Source: VMCP01 sp964415065 (GTDB lineage: Bacteria; Bacteroidota; Bacteroidia; NS11-12g; UBA955). From it: a DNA stretch of 64,000 bases. The position numbers and the translations under genes are program-made. Below, in pieces: positions 8,550 to 18,270 of the stretch (position 1 is its first letter; each line of letters begins with the position of its first letter). Under the pieces are notes generated by a model. The model was not told where the DNA came from. It worked only from the letters and a program-made list of their open reading frames with translations, and made no database searches. The DNA lies in NCBI GenBank assembly GCA_964415065.1, contig CAYPYX010000009.1, positions 1 through 64,000 of the forward strand, read 5' to 3'.

Positions 8550-9581
8550 ATGAAAAATAGTAAGGCAAATAAGAAAAATCAAGAAATGAAAACAGCGAAA
8601 TTCAATCCCATGATTCGGATTAAAGAATTAGGTAATCCGCTGCATTATAAGTTTGAAGAAGTATCCTGCTATTTGTGTGGGTCTGCAGATTGTAAAGAAT
8701 ATTTAATCGGGGAGGAAGATCTTACAGGCAAAGACGGTGCTTTTTTATATGTTCAATGTGAAGCATGTAATTTGGTTTATCAAAATCCACGGTTGAATTT
8801 GGATTCAATAAAGGAATTTTATGATCAAGAATATATAGCCCATCGCAAAAAAACGGATTTTGGAATATTGACCCCTGTGTATGAGTGGACCATGAACAAG
8901 CATGATCGAGATAAAGAAAAGTTGGTCAGAAAGTTTATAAAGTTGGATGCTTCAAAAAAACTGTTGGATGTAGGTTGTGCTGTGGGTACTTTTTTGTTGC
9001 ATATGAAGAAAAAAACACAATGTAAAATTGTAGGTGTGGACTTCAAAGATGGCTCTCATTACCCTGGTTTTGATCAAATTGATTTCAAAGAGGGACTGTT
9101 TTATGAGCAGAATCTAGCGGAAGAAGATTATGATTTGATTACTATGTGGCACTTTTTTGAACATGATTATGATCCCAATAAAACTTTAGAAACAGCTCAC
9201 AGAGTTCTGAAAAAAGAGGGTAAATTAGTAATTGAAGTGCCTCGACTTGACTCGGTAACTTTCCGCTGGTTTGGTAATAAATGGCCGGGTGTACAAAGCC
9301 CTCAACATACCGCCCTATATGATAAAAGCTCGTTTATGGCTATGTTGGAGAAACATGGTTTTGTGGTGGAATCGTATTTGCCATATGGCGCATTTCCTCC
9401 GTTCTTTTATATTTTCACTGGTTTTTACTTTCGATTTATTGGAAAAGGCTTGAATCTAGATAGAATAGTAATTCCTTACTTCTTTACTCAACTTTTTTGG
9501 CTCCCTGTAATCTGGTTGCAGAAGTATCTCAATCTTTCCATGCAAACTGTAGTATGCCGTAAAAAGCTAAGTACTGAATAG
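8550..9581 (+). CDS. Class I SAM-dependent methyltransferase with N-terminal zinc ribbon
   Basis: 343 residues. Near residues 31-75 are two Cys pairs (CYLCGS and CEACNLVYQNPR), the small zinc-binding module common at the front of C- or O-methyltransferases acting on sugars, lipids and other small molecules. The SAM-binding glycine motif LDVGCAVG lies near residue 130, and the post-core WHFFEH near 200. The C-terminal part (about 285-330) is strongly hydrophobic, suggesting membrane association. It is 71 bases after the UbiA-like gene and in the same direction. The likely role is methylation of the lipid or head group made by this operon; the acceptor cannot be read from sequence. Confidence 0.75.
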   Translation: MKNSKANKKNQEMKTAKFNPMIRIKELGNPLHYKFEEVSCYLCGSADCKEYLIGEEDLTGKDGAFLYVQCEACNLVYQNPRLNLDSIKEFYDQEYIAHRKKTDFGILTPVYEWTMNKHDRDKEKLVRKFIKLDASKKLLDVGCAVGTFLLHMKKKTQCKIVGVDFKDGSHYPGFDQIDFKEGLFYEQNLAEEDYDLITMWHFFEHDYDPNKTLETAHRVLKKEGKLVIEVPRLDSVTFRWFGNKWPGVQSPQHTALYDKSSFMAMLEKHGFVVESYLPYGAFPPFFYIFTGFYFRFIGKGLNLDRIVIPYFFTQLFWLPVIWLQKYLNLSMQTVVCRKKLSTE

Positions 9582-9647
9582 ATCAAACTAATTTGTGATT
9601 GTAGCGTGAACTAAATTGCGAATAAAGGATTTCAGTATATAATAAAA

Positions 9648-10430
9648 ATGGAGTTAAAAATGTCAAATACGCAAAAGAAGGTTTCGAAAATAGAACGGTT
9701 TTTGAATGTTTTCCGTTTTGCACTGGGGTTTGTAATTCTCACTCTGGGTGGATTTGTTGCTTTCTTGATTTGGTTGATATCGTTTGGTTTACTGGTGGAT
9801 TTTAATCGCAGATTCTGGGTGCCAGCTTATTGCAAACTGATACTGTGGGTCTTAAGGATAAGAGTAGTGAATAATCTTAAATTTAATTCCTTTACTGAGC
9901 CGACATTTATTACATTCAATCATAATTCATTTTTAGATGGAATGGTTTTAATGAGTTTAGGTTTCACTCGTACTCATTTTCTGTTGAGTGAGAAAATGTA
10001 CTTGTATTTGCCTTTGTTTTTCACGTCTTGGGCTACCGGTGTATGGTATATTCCAACAAAATCGAATCGACAGAGAAGACTAAATTACTTTAAAAAAATT
10101 GAACAACGCATTTTAAGAAAACGGGTAAGTGTTGCTGGTTCGTCGGAAGGTGCAAGACCGCATTTTCATGGTATTGCTGAATTTAATCGCGGAGTTTACC
10201 ACATGGCATGCAATTGTGGAATGCCCATTGTTGCGCTGTTTATTCATACACCCGAAGAGTCCAATCCATTCAGCAATTTTCGTCCTTTCAAACGCGGTAT
10301 TGTTAATGTTAGTTGTATAGGTATAATCGATACAAAACAGTGGAATTTAAATGATCTAGATCAACATGTAAGTGAAATGCAATCCATGTATGTCAAAGAA
10401 TTTAATATTCAGAATGCTATTTCAAATTAA
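9648..10430 (+). CDS. PlsC-like 1-acyl-sn-glycerol-3-phosphate acyltransferase family protein
   Basis: 260 residues. A hydrophobic helix (about 25-55) is followed by the HX4D catalytic motif HNSFLDG near residue 92. SSEGARP near 165 stands where the family usually has FPEGTRS, and PIVALFIHTP near 195 is the fourth block. These enzymes transfer an acyl chain to a glycerol or related hydroxyl at the inner membrane. The start may be ATG 9648 or 9660. It lies seven bases before the desaturase gene and 66 after the methyltransferase, so it fits a lipid-building operon. It is shorter and more divergent than a housekeeping PlsC, which suggests a special acceptor. Confidence 0.75.
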   Translation: MELKMSNTQKKVSKIERFLNVFRFALGFVILTLGGFVAFLIWLISFGLLVDFNRRFWVPAYCKLILWVLRIRVVNNLKFNSFTEPTFITFNHNSFLDGMVLMSLGFTRTHFLLSEKMYLYLPLFFTSWATGVWYIPTKSNRQRRLNYFKKIEQRILRKRVSVAGSSEGARPHFHGIAEFNRGVYHMACNCGMPIVALFIHTPEESNPFSNFRPFKRGIVNVSCIGIIDTKQWNLNDLDQHVSEMQSMYVKEFNIQNAISN

Positions 10431-10436
10431 AATGTT

Positions 10437-11369
10437 ATGAATTCAAATACAATTCAAACGATGGATAAGGAAAAACTAAATTCACCCAATAATGTAGAAG
10501 CATTAAAATTGTTATTTACTCCAGTTGTTTTTGTTTCAGTTGCTTTGGCTGTGAAACACCCTTGGTTGTCAGTATTGTGTTGGTCTTTTTTCTTTACTCA
10601 GATGTTTATATTACTTCATGAATGCGGACATTTAAATTTTTTTAAAGGTAAACGCTTGAATTTTTTCGGGGGATATATTTTCGGGTTTTTGAGTTTTATA
10701 CCTTTTTTATCTTGGATGCACATGCATAATTTGCATCACCGCTGGACAGGTTGGCGGGATAAAGATCCGACAACTGAACGCACTGTGGGTCCGCCGAAAA
10801 TAGTTATTCTTCAAGGGGTGGTAAATGTTTGTTGGTGGATGTTCATTCCCATATTTTATTTGGTTTATTTGTTGAGTAATTATTGGAATGTGTTTAAAAT
10901 CAAACGATTTGTTCGGGTTCAAATATTAAAAGCAATTCAATGGGAAATGTTACTGTTTGTTTTTGGGTATTTTCTGCTGTTTTCTATGGTGGATTTTTCG
11001 AAATATGCTGTGATACTTTGGGGATTTTTTCTCAGTTTGATTTGGAAAGAACTAATCATTTTAACCCAGCATACACACGTTGAAATTCCTATTTCAGATG
11101 GTCAAAATGTCCGTCCCATTTCCTTTAGAGATCAAGTGAAATACACTCGAAGCTTTTATGTAAGTAAATTTTTTGAAAAGTGGTTTCTCTTTAATTTTAA
11201 TATGCATGAAGCCCATCATGCTCAACCTGGATTACCCGCTTATTATTTAGGCGAAGTGGAATTAAATTTACATCGTAATTCATATTGGAATTGGTTCAAA
11301 CAAGCCAAATCCATGAAAGGAGTGGATTTTATTTTTAAAACTTCGAAACACACTGGTAAGAAATTTTAA
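10437..11369 (+). CDS. Membrane fatty-acid desaturase/hydroxylase
   Basis: 310 residues with four hydrophobic stretches and the three histidine boxes of membrane di-iron desaturases: HECGH (61-65), HNLHH (97-101) and HEAHH (257-261). The family inserts a double bond or hydroxyl group into a lipid-bound chain using oxygen and an electron donor. The spacing of the boxes (31 residues between the first two, about 155 to the third) suits the acyl-lipid desaturase type, with carotenoid hydroxylase/ketolase-like enzymes as an alternative. The start at 10437 is only six bases after the acyltransferase stop, so the two are almost certainly co-transcribed. Substrate and position of desaturation are unknown. 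Confidence 0.8.
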   Translation: MNSNTIQTMDKEKLNSPNNVEALKLLFTPVVFVSVALAVKHPWLSVLCWSFFFTQMFILLHECGHLNFFKGKRLNFFGGYIFGFLSFIPFLSWMHMHNLHHRWTGWRDKDPTTERTVGPPKIVILQGVVNVCWWMFIPIFYLVYLLSNYWNVFKIKRFVRVQILKAIQWEMLLFVFGYFLLFSMVDFSKYAVILWGFFLSLIWKELIILTQHTHVEIPISDGQNVRPISFRDQVKYTRSFYVSKFFEKWFLFNFNMHEAHHAQPGLPAYYLGEVELNLHRNSYWNWFKQAKSMKGVDFIFKTSKHTGKKF

Positions 11370-11399
11370 CTAATTGGTTGTATTTTTAAACTTTTAATT

Positions 11400-12299
11400 A
11401 TGAAAGGAAAGTTTAAAATATGGGCAATGCCTCTATTGGCCTTGGGTTTGACTCTGATTTCTGCTGGAACTCCATCTAAGTTTACTTTTTTTGTTATTGG
11501 CGATTGGGGAAGAAATGGTGAATATTTTCAAATACCGGTAGCTGAATCTATGGCAGAAATGGCCAAAAAACAAAAAACGGCATTTGTGATTAATACGGGT
11601 GATGCTTTTTATCCTAACGGAGTTCAGAGTGTAAACGATCCACTTTGGAAGTATGCTTTCGAAGATATTTATAAGCAACATTCTTTGCAATGCGAATGGT
11701 ATGGTGTTTTGGGGAATCATGATTATTATGGAAATCCACAAGCTCAGTTAGATTACAGTAAAGTGAGCCGTAGATGGAGGATGCCAAGTAGGTATTATAC
11801 ATTTGCTAAAGACAATGTTCGTTTTGTTTTTATTGATTCTAATCCCTTCATAGAGAAGTATCAAGCTCATAAAAAAGGATATTCAGATTTAGGTAAACAA
11901 AATGTTTCTAAACAATGGCGTTGGATTGAACGCACTCTAGCTAAATCAAAGGAAAAGTGGAAAGTAGTAATCGGTCATCACCCCGTGTATTCTGCAGGTA
12001 TGCATGGTGATAATCCGGAATTGATCAAAAAGCTAAAACCTTTACTCGAAAAGTATAAGGTAGATGCCTATTTTGCGGGACATGATCACGATTTACAGCA
12101 CCATGCCGAAAATGGAGTCAATTATTTTGTTTCTGGAGCTGGTTCAGAAGTTAGAGACATCGTGAATCGTACTTCCAGAACTCAATATGCAGAAAAAATT
12201 GCTGGATTTGCCAAAGTAGATGTGAACAACGATAGTATGGTGGTGAAATTCATTGGCATAAATAGAAATATTTTGCATTCAGCGAAAATTGTAAAATAA
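11400..12299 (+). CDS. Exported purple-acid-type (ACP5-like) phosphatase
   Basis: 299 residues with a signal peptide (MKGKFKIWAMPLLALGL, cleavage near residue 24). All metallophosphatase blocks are present in order: GDWGRNG near 33, NTGDAFYPNGV near 65, GNHDYYG near 105, GHHPVYSAGMHG near 195 and AGHDHDLQH near 227. The NHDYYGNPQAQLDYS stretch and overall length match tartrate-resistant acid phosphatase (type 5), a di-iron phosphomonoesterase. It acts outside the inner membrane. It follows the desaturase by 30 bases. It could remove a phosphate from the lipid product or simply scavenge phosphate. There is no T9SS domain, so a periplasmic location is likely. Confidence 0.8.
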   Translation: MKGKFKIWAMPLLALGLTLISAGTPSKFTFFVIGDWGRNGEYFQIPVAESMAEMAKKQKTAFVINTGDAFYPNGVQSVNDPLWKYAFEDIYKQHSLQCEWYGVLGNHDYYGNPQAQLDYSKVSRRWRMPSRYYTFAKDNVRFVFIDSNPFIEKYQAHKKGYSDLGKQNVSKQWRWIERTLAKSKEKWKVVIGHHPVYSAGMHGDNPELIKKLKPLLEKYKVDAYFAGHDHDLQHHAENGVNYFVSGAGSEVRDIVNRTSRTQYAEKIAGFAKVDVNNDSMVVKFIGINRNILHSAKIVK

Positions 12300-12353
12300 T
12301 TTCCTCAGAATTTGTAAAATTCTTGAAGAGATTTCAAGTAATTCAACTTAATA

Positions 12354-13571
12354 ATGAAAGTAGATTTTGGTAAATTTACACCGTACTGGGGGTGTTTGAT
12401 TTTTTGGGGATCTACCTTATCTGCTAGCTTGAATGCCTCAGTTAACTTTACGGAAACCAGCCATACAGCTAATCTATTTAGTTTTCAAAACAATGGTTTG
12501 ATGATTAAAGATACGAGTGCTAATCCTCGACCTCAATTTTCTCGGAGAGATACTATACAACAAAAAAGTTCTTTTTATTGGGATTCTGTTTTCGCAAAGG
12601 CGTATTCGGATTCCTGGAAGTTTAAAGATACAATAGGTAATTTGGAGTTTATTCCATGGAAAATTCGCTCTCGATTTCAATTGCAATTTGAAACAGGATG
12701 GGTGCCGAACTCGCGTTTTGAACGTTTTTTAGGAGGTAATGATGAGCCGTTTTATGCGATAAAAATTTCTCACGTTTCAAATAGCTCCGATTTATTGATT
12801 AGAGGAACTGGTTCAATTGAAAGTAATCATACTGCAGATTCAGCAACCTCTAAGGATTCTATGTTCAAAATTAGTAGTGAAATCGGAGTAAATACATCCC
12901 AAAAGACGGAAAGTGAAATGGCGACGAATGCGTACCCCAAAACGAATGCAATCCCCCGAAAAGAAGATGAAATTGCTGTGATAAATTCCTCAAAATCAAA
13001 GAATGAAATTGCGATAGAAACATCCCCAAAAACGACGAATCATTTGAGGGTATTGATCAAATTTGATTGGATGGGAAAAGATACTTTGAGGAATATATTA
13101 TTACTTTCCGATGAAAATGATCATGAGTTAGATTTGAATACGGTGCTCAATTATTGGGTAGGGATTCATCAAATAAAAAATGTACAGGTGAATCGGAATG
13201 ACACTTTTCTGCCTAAAAAGGTTTTGAGCGATGATCATCAAGATTTTGGTTTTGATGTGTTTTTACCCGAATTTTATATTACTCCACTTACTTGTTTTCA
13301 TGCTCCAATTATGGTGGAATTTTGGGGTAAAAATAGTGTAACCGTTTTTAGAGATATGGAGAAGATAGATGGATTGACTCTTGATGATGTAATCCCTATA
13401 CTTAAATCGGTAAAATCTCATACAGAATTGTATCATTCTCAATTATGTAAACAAGATATGATGAAACTTCAATTGTTCATTAAGAACAAAAATGTACAAG
13501 TATCAGAGTTTATAAATTTTGTTGAAGGTATTACAGAGCTCAGTTATTTATTGGAAGTTAAAACCAATTGA
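12354..13571 (+). CDS. Unknown exported protein at the end of the lipid-like operon
   Basis: 405 residues, not recognised. The N-terminus has a hydrophobic stretch (GCLIFWGSTLSASLNAS) that may be a signal peptide ending near residue 30. Residues about 155-225 are a low-complexity Ser/Thr/Lys/Glu linker with loosely repeated units (TSQKT, AYPKT, TSPKT). It separates a Ser/Asp-rich N-terminal part from a C-terminal part (about 225-405) that looks folded. There is no lipobox, T9SS domain or catalytic motif. It starts 55 bases after the phosphatase in the same direction, and the following 229 bases precede a new gene group. It is probably the last gene of the operon. Confidence 0.55.
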   Translation: MKVDFGKFTPYWGCLIFWGSTLSASLNASVNFTETSHTANLFSFQNNGLMIKDTSANPRPQFSRRDTIQQKSSFYWDSVFAKAYSDSWKFKDTIGNLEFIPWKIRSRFQLQFETGWVPNSRFERFLGGNDEPFYAIKISHVSNSSDLLIRGTGSIESNHTADSATSKDSMFKISSEIGVNTSQKTESEMATNAYPKTNAIPRKEDEIAVINSSKSKNEIAIETSPKTTNHLRVLIKFDWMGKDTLRNILLLSDENDHELDLNTVLNYWVGIHQIKNVQVNRNDTFLPKKVLSDDHQDFGFDVFLPEFYITPLTCFHAPIMVEFWGKNSVTVFRDMEKIDGLTLDDVIPILKSVKSHTELYHSQLCKQDMMKLQLFIKNKNVQVSEFINFVEGITELSYLLEVKTN

Positions 13572-13800
13572 TAGGTTATTTAATTGTCATTTATTCAAGG
13601 ATTTTGCGCGTATTCTCCTCAAGAATAGATAAATTGTGTTACTTTGCGTCAAGTTGACACTTGTTTTAGCTTAGTTTAGTAATTGAAAGCCAACTCGTTT
13701 TAGTAAAAGTATTCGATTAAAGTCCAAAAGAATTTTATGCGATTCAAAATCAAAACCAAGTAGGTACCCCCACTAATTAGAAATAATTTCAATAAAAAAT

Positions 13801-16716
13801 ATGAAAATAAATCAATCGATTCCCATTGTTAAAAGACATATATCTACAATTAAATTTTTGGTTTTATGGATTTTTTTATCTGTAACTGAAGTAATGTCGC
13901 AGGTAGTCTATACCGATCCAATTTTCCCCAAAGAAACGGATTCAGTAACCATTTTTTACAATGCAAAGTTAGGAAATGCAGCTTTGGTAGGTGCTTCTCA
14001 GGTATTTGCACATACTGGTGTGATTACAACATTGTCCAGTTCATCGGTTGATTGGCGTCATGTAGTGGGGAATTGGGGAACCAACGACAGCAGAGTGAAA
14101 ATGAATTCATTGGGAAATGATTTGTGGTCGTTGAGAATTCACATGAAGTCCTTTTATGCATTGGGTGGTGCTTTTGCAAACGGTGAATCCATATTGAGAA
14201 TGGCTTTTGTTTTTAGGGATCAGGCGGGAAATAAAGTAGGACGGGCATCTAACGGTGGAGATATATTTCATGATGTGTATTCCGCAAATTCAGGTTTGTT
14301 AGTGAAAATTGTTCAACCAGAACTCAGAACTACGATAGGTAGCTCTTCCACTCTATTTGGTGTAGCAGCATATACCAGTAAATCGAGTGATATAGATCTT
14401 ATTTTGGATGGATCCGTATATAGAAGTGTAACATCAAAAGATAGTATTCAAGGACAGTTCAAAGGACTGAGTGTAGGAAACCATCAAATTGTTGTTAGAG
14501 CTGTTGCATCCACAGAAACTAAAAGTGATACTGTAAGTTTTATCGTAAATCCATCGGTAGTTCAATCCTCTCTACCATCAGGCTTAGAACAAGGAATTAA
14601 TTATATAGATGATTCTACGGTTTATTTGGTTTTATATGCACCCTACAAGAATTATGTATATGTTTTGGGAGATTTTAACAATTGGCAGCCCGATGTAGAT
14701 TATTTTATGAATTATGATCCCGCTAAACAAGTATATTGGTTGAAAATTAGCGGTTTAATTCCGGGAAAAGAAGTGGGTTATCAATACTTAGTGAACGGAG
14801 ATTTACGTGTTGCAGATCCATTTTCTCCCATAATGTTGCATGAATGGGACGATTCGTACATTCCAAGTACTACCTACCCAAATTTAAAGCCCTATCCCAA
14901 GAATAAAACAACGGGTTGGGTAACTGTGATGGAACCCGGTTCTACTCCATATTCTTGGACGAAAGTGAATTTTACCCGTCCCAAAAAGGAACAGTTAGTC
15001 ATTTATGAATTGCTAATTCGTGATTATACAAAGGCGCAGACATTTAAAAGTATTCAAGACACGCTCGATTATTTAAAGCGTTTGGGTATTAATGCAATTG
15101 AATTTATGCCTTTAGCGGAGTTCGAGGGGAATATCAGTTGGGGCTACAATCCCGCTTCGCACATGGCATTAGATAAATATTACGGTTCGAGAAACGCGTT
15201 TAAATCGTTGGTAGATGCCTGTCATCAAAAAGGAATTGCGGTTATCATGGATGTTGTTTATAATCATGCGTTTTCGAGTGCCCCAATTTGTCAGTTGTAT
15301 TGGGATGCTGTGAATTTCCGACCATCAAGTAATAGTCCGTATGCGAATATTACCGCAAAACATCCGTTTAATGTGGGATACGATTTAAATCACAGTACTT
15401 CTGCTACGAAATATTATACGAAGCGTACTTTAGAATATTGGTTGAAAGAGTTTCATGTGGATGGATTTCGATTTGACTTGAGTAAAGGATTGACTCAAAC
15501 GGATTATGGTACCGATGTAAGTGCGTGGGGAAGATACGATGCGGCCCGCATCAATACTTTGGACGATTATCATAAACATATTCAATCGATTTCACCTGGT
15601 GCCTACACCATTTTGGAGCATTTTGCAGATAATGATGAAGAACAAGAATTGTCGAAACGAGGAATGATGACTTGGGGAAATGCCGTACACAACGCTACAG
15701 AAGCAGCTATGGGATATTCCTCTACGAGCGATTTTGGTTGGTTGGTTGATTATTCAAAACGTGGAATGCAACCCAATTCCTTGGTTGGTTATGCCTCTAG
15801 CCACGATGAAGAAAGAATGGCATATAAATCTAAAATGTATGGTAATTCATCGGGTAATTATTCTACGAAAACTGAGGAAATATATTTAAAGCGAAATGCA
15901 TTGACCTATGCCTTTGTTCATTTAGTACCCGGTCCTAAAATGATCTGGCAGTTTGACGAATTGGGATATGACTACTCCATAAATTGGTGTAAAGATGGAA
16001 CAGTTAGTGATGCATGTAGATTGGTTGAAAAGCCAGCACGTTGGGATTATTGGACGGGTATTAGTGATCGACCTGATTTGTATTATCAGCATGCCATGTT
16101 TAATCATTTAAAAACAAATTATTCCGATGTATATGCGCCTACGAGCTATTCGTTTTCTTCCGGGGGAAGTTTTAAGCGTTTATTGTTGAATGGTAGTGAG
16201 TTTCAGACATTGGTTGTTGGGAATTTTGATGTAGTATCCTCCGTGAAAAGTCCTGTATTTTCTAGCACAGGGTGGTGGTACAACTACTTAACAGGAGATT
16301 CAATACAAGTAAATGATGTAAATGTTGGATTGAATTTTGCCGCTGGAGATTATCGAATTTATACTTCAAAAAAAGTGATGAATCCTTTTTTGGTAAAGAA
16401 GGTAAATAGCATCGGTACCTTAAATTCGGGTGGTTTGCAGCTATATCCTGTGCCAGCTTCAGAGGTATTAATGTTAAAATGGGATTTGAATTCTGCTGCT
16501 TTTTCAAATTCCTTCGATTTTAATTCTCTGAAAATTGAAATAAGCGATGTTACCGGTAAAACGATCAAATCCGGAAATTTAAATGAAAATACTTGGGTTC
16601 AAAAAGAATCAAATCATCTAAAACTTGATGTATCTACATTGAATACGGGCATTTATTTTATTCGGGTTCAATCAGGCCAAAATACCTATAAAACCAAATT
16701 TACTTTATCCAAATAA
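13801..16716 (+). CDS. Secreted GH13 alpha-amylase-family enzyme with CBM48-like domain and T9SS tail
   Basis: 971 residues with a long n-region and signal peptide (cleavage near residue 34). Residues about 260-345 form a CBM48/E-set module (VYVLGDFNNWQPD). Residues about 395-800 form the GH13 barrel. The catalytic triad is intact: nucleophile Asp559 in GFRFDLSK, acid/base Glu606 in TILEHF and Asp669 in ASSHDEER. The last 80 residues (LYPVPASE to FIRVQSGQNTYKTKFTLSK) form a type A T9SS sorting domain, so the enzyme should be secreted and probably surface-anchored. It would hydrolyse or rearrange alpha-1,4-glucans. The domain order resembles glycogen branching or debranching enzymes as much as alpha-amylase, and the exact specificity is open. 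Confidence 0.88.
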   Translation: MKINQSIPIVKRHISTIKFLVLWIFLSVTEVMSQVVYTDPIFPKETDSVTIFYNAKLGNAALVGASQVFAHTGVITTLSSSSVDWRHVVGNWGTNDSRVKMNSLGNDLWSLRIHMKSFYALGGAFANGESILRMAFVFRDQAGNKVGRASNGGDIFHDVYSANSGLLVKIVQPELRTTIGSSSTLFGVAAYTSKSSDIDLILDGSVYRSVTSKDSIQGQFKGLSVGNHQIVVRAVASTETKSDTVSFIVNPSVVQSSLPSGLEQGINYIDDSTVYLVLYAPYKNYVYVLGDFNNWQPDVDYFMNYDPAKQVYWLKISGLIPGKEVGYQYLVNGDLRVADPFSPIMLHEWDDSYIPSTTYPNLKPYPKNKTTGWVTVMEPGSTPYSWTKVNFTRPKKEQLVIYELLIRDYTKAQTFKSIQDTLDYLKRLGINAIEFMPLAEFEGNISWGYNPASHMALDKYYGSRNAFKSLVDACHQKGIAVIMDVVYNHAFSSAPICQLYWDAVNFRPSSNSPYANITAKHPFNVGYDLNHSTSATKYYTKRTLEYWLKEFHVDGFRFDLSKGLTQTDYGTDVSAWGRYDAARINTLDDYHKHIQSISPGAYTILEHFADNDEEQELSKRGMMTWGNAVHNATEAAMGYSSTSDFGWLVDYSKRGMQPNSLVGYASSHDEERMAYKSKMYGNSSGNYSTKTEEIYLKRNALTYAFVHLVPGPKMIWQFDELGYDYSINWCKDGTVSDACRLVEKPARWDYWTGISDRPDLYYQHAMFNHLKTNYSDVYAPTSYSFSSGGSFKRLLLNGSEFQTLVVGNFDVVSSVKSPVFSSTGWWYNYLTGDSIQVNDVNVGLNFAAGDYRIYTSKKVMNPFLVKKVNSIGTLNSGGLQLYPVPASEVLMLKWDLNSAAFSNSFDFNSLKIEISDVTGKTIKSGNLNENTWVQKESNHLKLDVSTLNTGIYFIRVQSGQNTYKTKFTLSK

Positions 16717-16740
16717 TTCTCTGTTGATTATATTTGCCCG

Positions 16741-18264
16741 GTGCTGTTTAATTCGCTGGAATTTTGGATCTTCTTGCCGGTAGTTTGGTTACTTTATTTT
16801 AGTATCCCTCAAAAATTACGTTGGATCTGGTTGTTATTGGCTAGTTACTTTTTCTATGGATATTGGAAAATTGAGTTTGCAGGTTTAATGCTTTTTACCA
16901 GCTTATTGGATTGGTTTTGCGCTCGTCAAGTATATGCTTCGGATCGTAAATCAGTGAAACTGACTTGGATGTGGACAGCCATAATTACGGATATCGGATT
17001 GTTGTTTTTATTCAAGTACTTTGATTTTGCCTTAGGAAATAGTGAATTAGCAAAAAGTATGTACCATAATTCAAGTACAGCTTGGATCATTGAATTAGGA
17101 AAATATACCATTCCAGCAGGTATCTCGTTTTATACCTTTCAAAGTATTAGTTATGTAGTTGACGTTTATCGGGGAGATGAGATACCAGAGAATAACCCCG
17201 TTAAATTTATGTTATTCGTTTCCTTTTTTCCCCAGTTAGTTGCTGGACCTATTGAGCGATTTGGGAAGTTGCACAGTCAACTATTTGCCAAATACAGTCC
17301 CAAATTATCCGATTTGCGCTCGGGTTTGCAGTTGATGCTTTATGGCATGTTTTTAAAGGTGGCTGTAGCTGATAATTTAGCCGGCGTTGTTGACCAGTTT
17401 TATTCGGAACATTTTAAGTACACTCAACTTAGTACTTGGGTGGCAACATTTATGTTTACATTTCAAGTGTACTATGATTTTTATGGTTATTCTTTACTAG
17501 CTCAAGGTTCTGCAAAACTTTTTGGTGTGGACTTAATGGACAACTTTAATAAACCATTTTTAGCTGGAAGTGTTCCTGAGTTTTGGCATAGATGGCACAT
17601 CTCCTTAAGTACTTGGTTCAGAGATTATATTTTCATTCCTGTTGGCGGAAATCGAAGTGGTAAGTGGCGGTTAGCATTCGCTGTTTTATTGGTGTTTTTT
17701 ACCAGCGGATTGTGGCATGGTGCCAATTCAACCATGATTTACTTTGGATTAAGCCAGGGACTCTTATATTTATTTGATCGATTTGTGGTAGGACGAAGAG
17801 GTTCAGAATCTGAATTTTGGATGTTTTTCCGAAGAATGAAAACTCTATTCTTTTTCTGGATGACACTCGTTTTTTTCCGTTCCGTAAATATTCAGCAGAG
17901 TGAGGAAGTTTATTCTGTTTTATTTTCTGGGGATGGGCATGCGATTGGAGTTCAAATGGGATCAGTATGGGATCAATTTGTTTCGATCTTTAATTATTCG
18001 AATGATTTAGGTTTGGCGCATCAAGAATTCGTGAAGGTATTGCCAGGTTGGCAGCATTATGAGAATTTAAAAGTGCCTCTTCACGTAAGTCTGTTTTTAT
18101 TGGTTGCAATTATTTTGGATCATTTTGTGGTGATGCAGCGGATTGATAGTTGGTTTTTGCAGAAATCAGTATGGATTCGTTGGGTAATTTATGTTTTTTT
18201 CATTGTAGCGGTTTTGTTTTGGGGTGGTGCCGTAAATCATCCGTTTGTTTATTTTCAATTTTAA
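16741..18264 (+). CDS. MBOAT O-acyltransferase (AlgI/DltB type)
   Basis: 507 residues with about ten transmembrane helices. The GTG start at 16741 is chosen because MLFNSLEFWIFLPVVW is the usual start of AlgI-like proteins. The MBOAT features are PEFWHRWHISLSTWFRDY near 280 and the active-site His326 in SGLWHGANS. Such proteins move acetyl or other acyl groups across the inner membrane for O-acylation of exported polysaccharides or lipids. The next gene, six bases downstream, encodes an SGNH-like protein, the usual partner that completes the transfer. The acceptor may be a surface polysaccharide; no polysaccharide synthesis genes are nearby. Confidence 0.88.
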   Translation: MLFNSLEFWIFLPVVWLLYFSIPQKLRWIWLLLASYFFYGYWKIEFAGLMLFTSLLDWFCARQVYASDRKSVKLTWMWTAIITDIGLLFLFKYFDFALGNSELAKSMYHNSSTAWIIELGKYTIPAGISFYTFQSISYVVDVYRGDEIPENNPVKFMLFVSFFPQLVAGPIERFGKLHSQLFAKYSPKLSDLRSGLQLMLYGMFLKVAVADNLAGVVDQFYSEHFKYTQLSTWVATFMFTFQVYYDFYGYSLLAQGSAKLFGVDLMDNFNKPFLAGSVPEFWHRWHISLSTWFRDYIFIPVGGNRSGKWRLAFAVLLVFFTSGLWHGANSTMIYFGLSQGLLYLFDRFVVGRRGSESEFWMFFRRMKTLFFFWMTLVFFRSVNIQQSEEVYSVLFSGDGHAIGVQMGSVWDQFVSIFNYSNDLGLAHQEFVKVLPGWQHYENLKVPLHVSLFLLVAIILDHFVVMQRIDSWFLQKSVWIRWVIYVFFIVAVLFWGGAVNHPFVYFQF

Positions 18265-18270
18265 GGGTTT

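Noticed and set aside
13801..16716. Cytoplasmic glycogen branching enzyme
   Set aside because: A CBM48-GH13 order is present, but the signal peptide and T9SS tail show that it is secreted.
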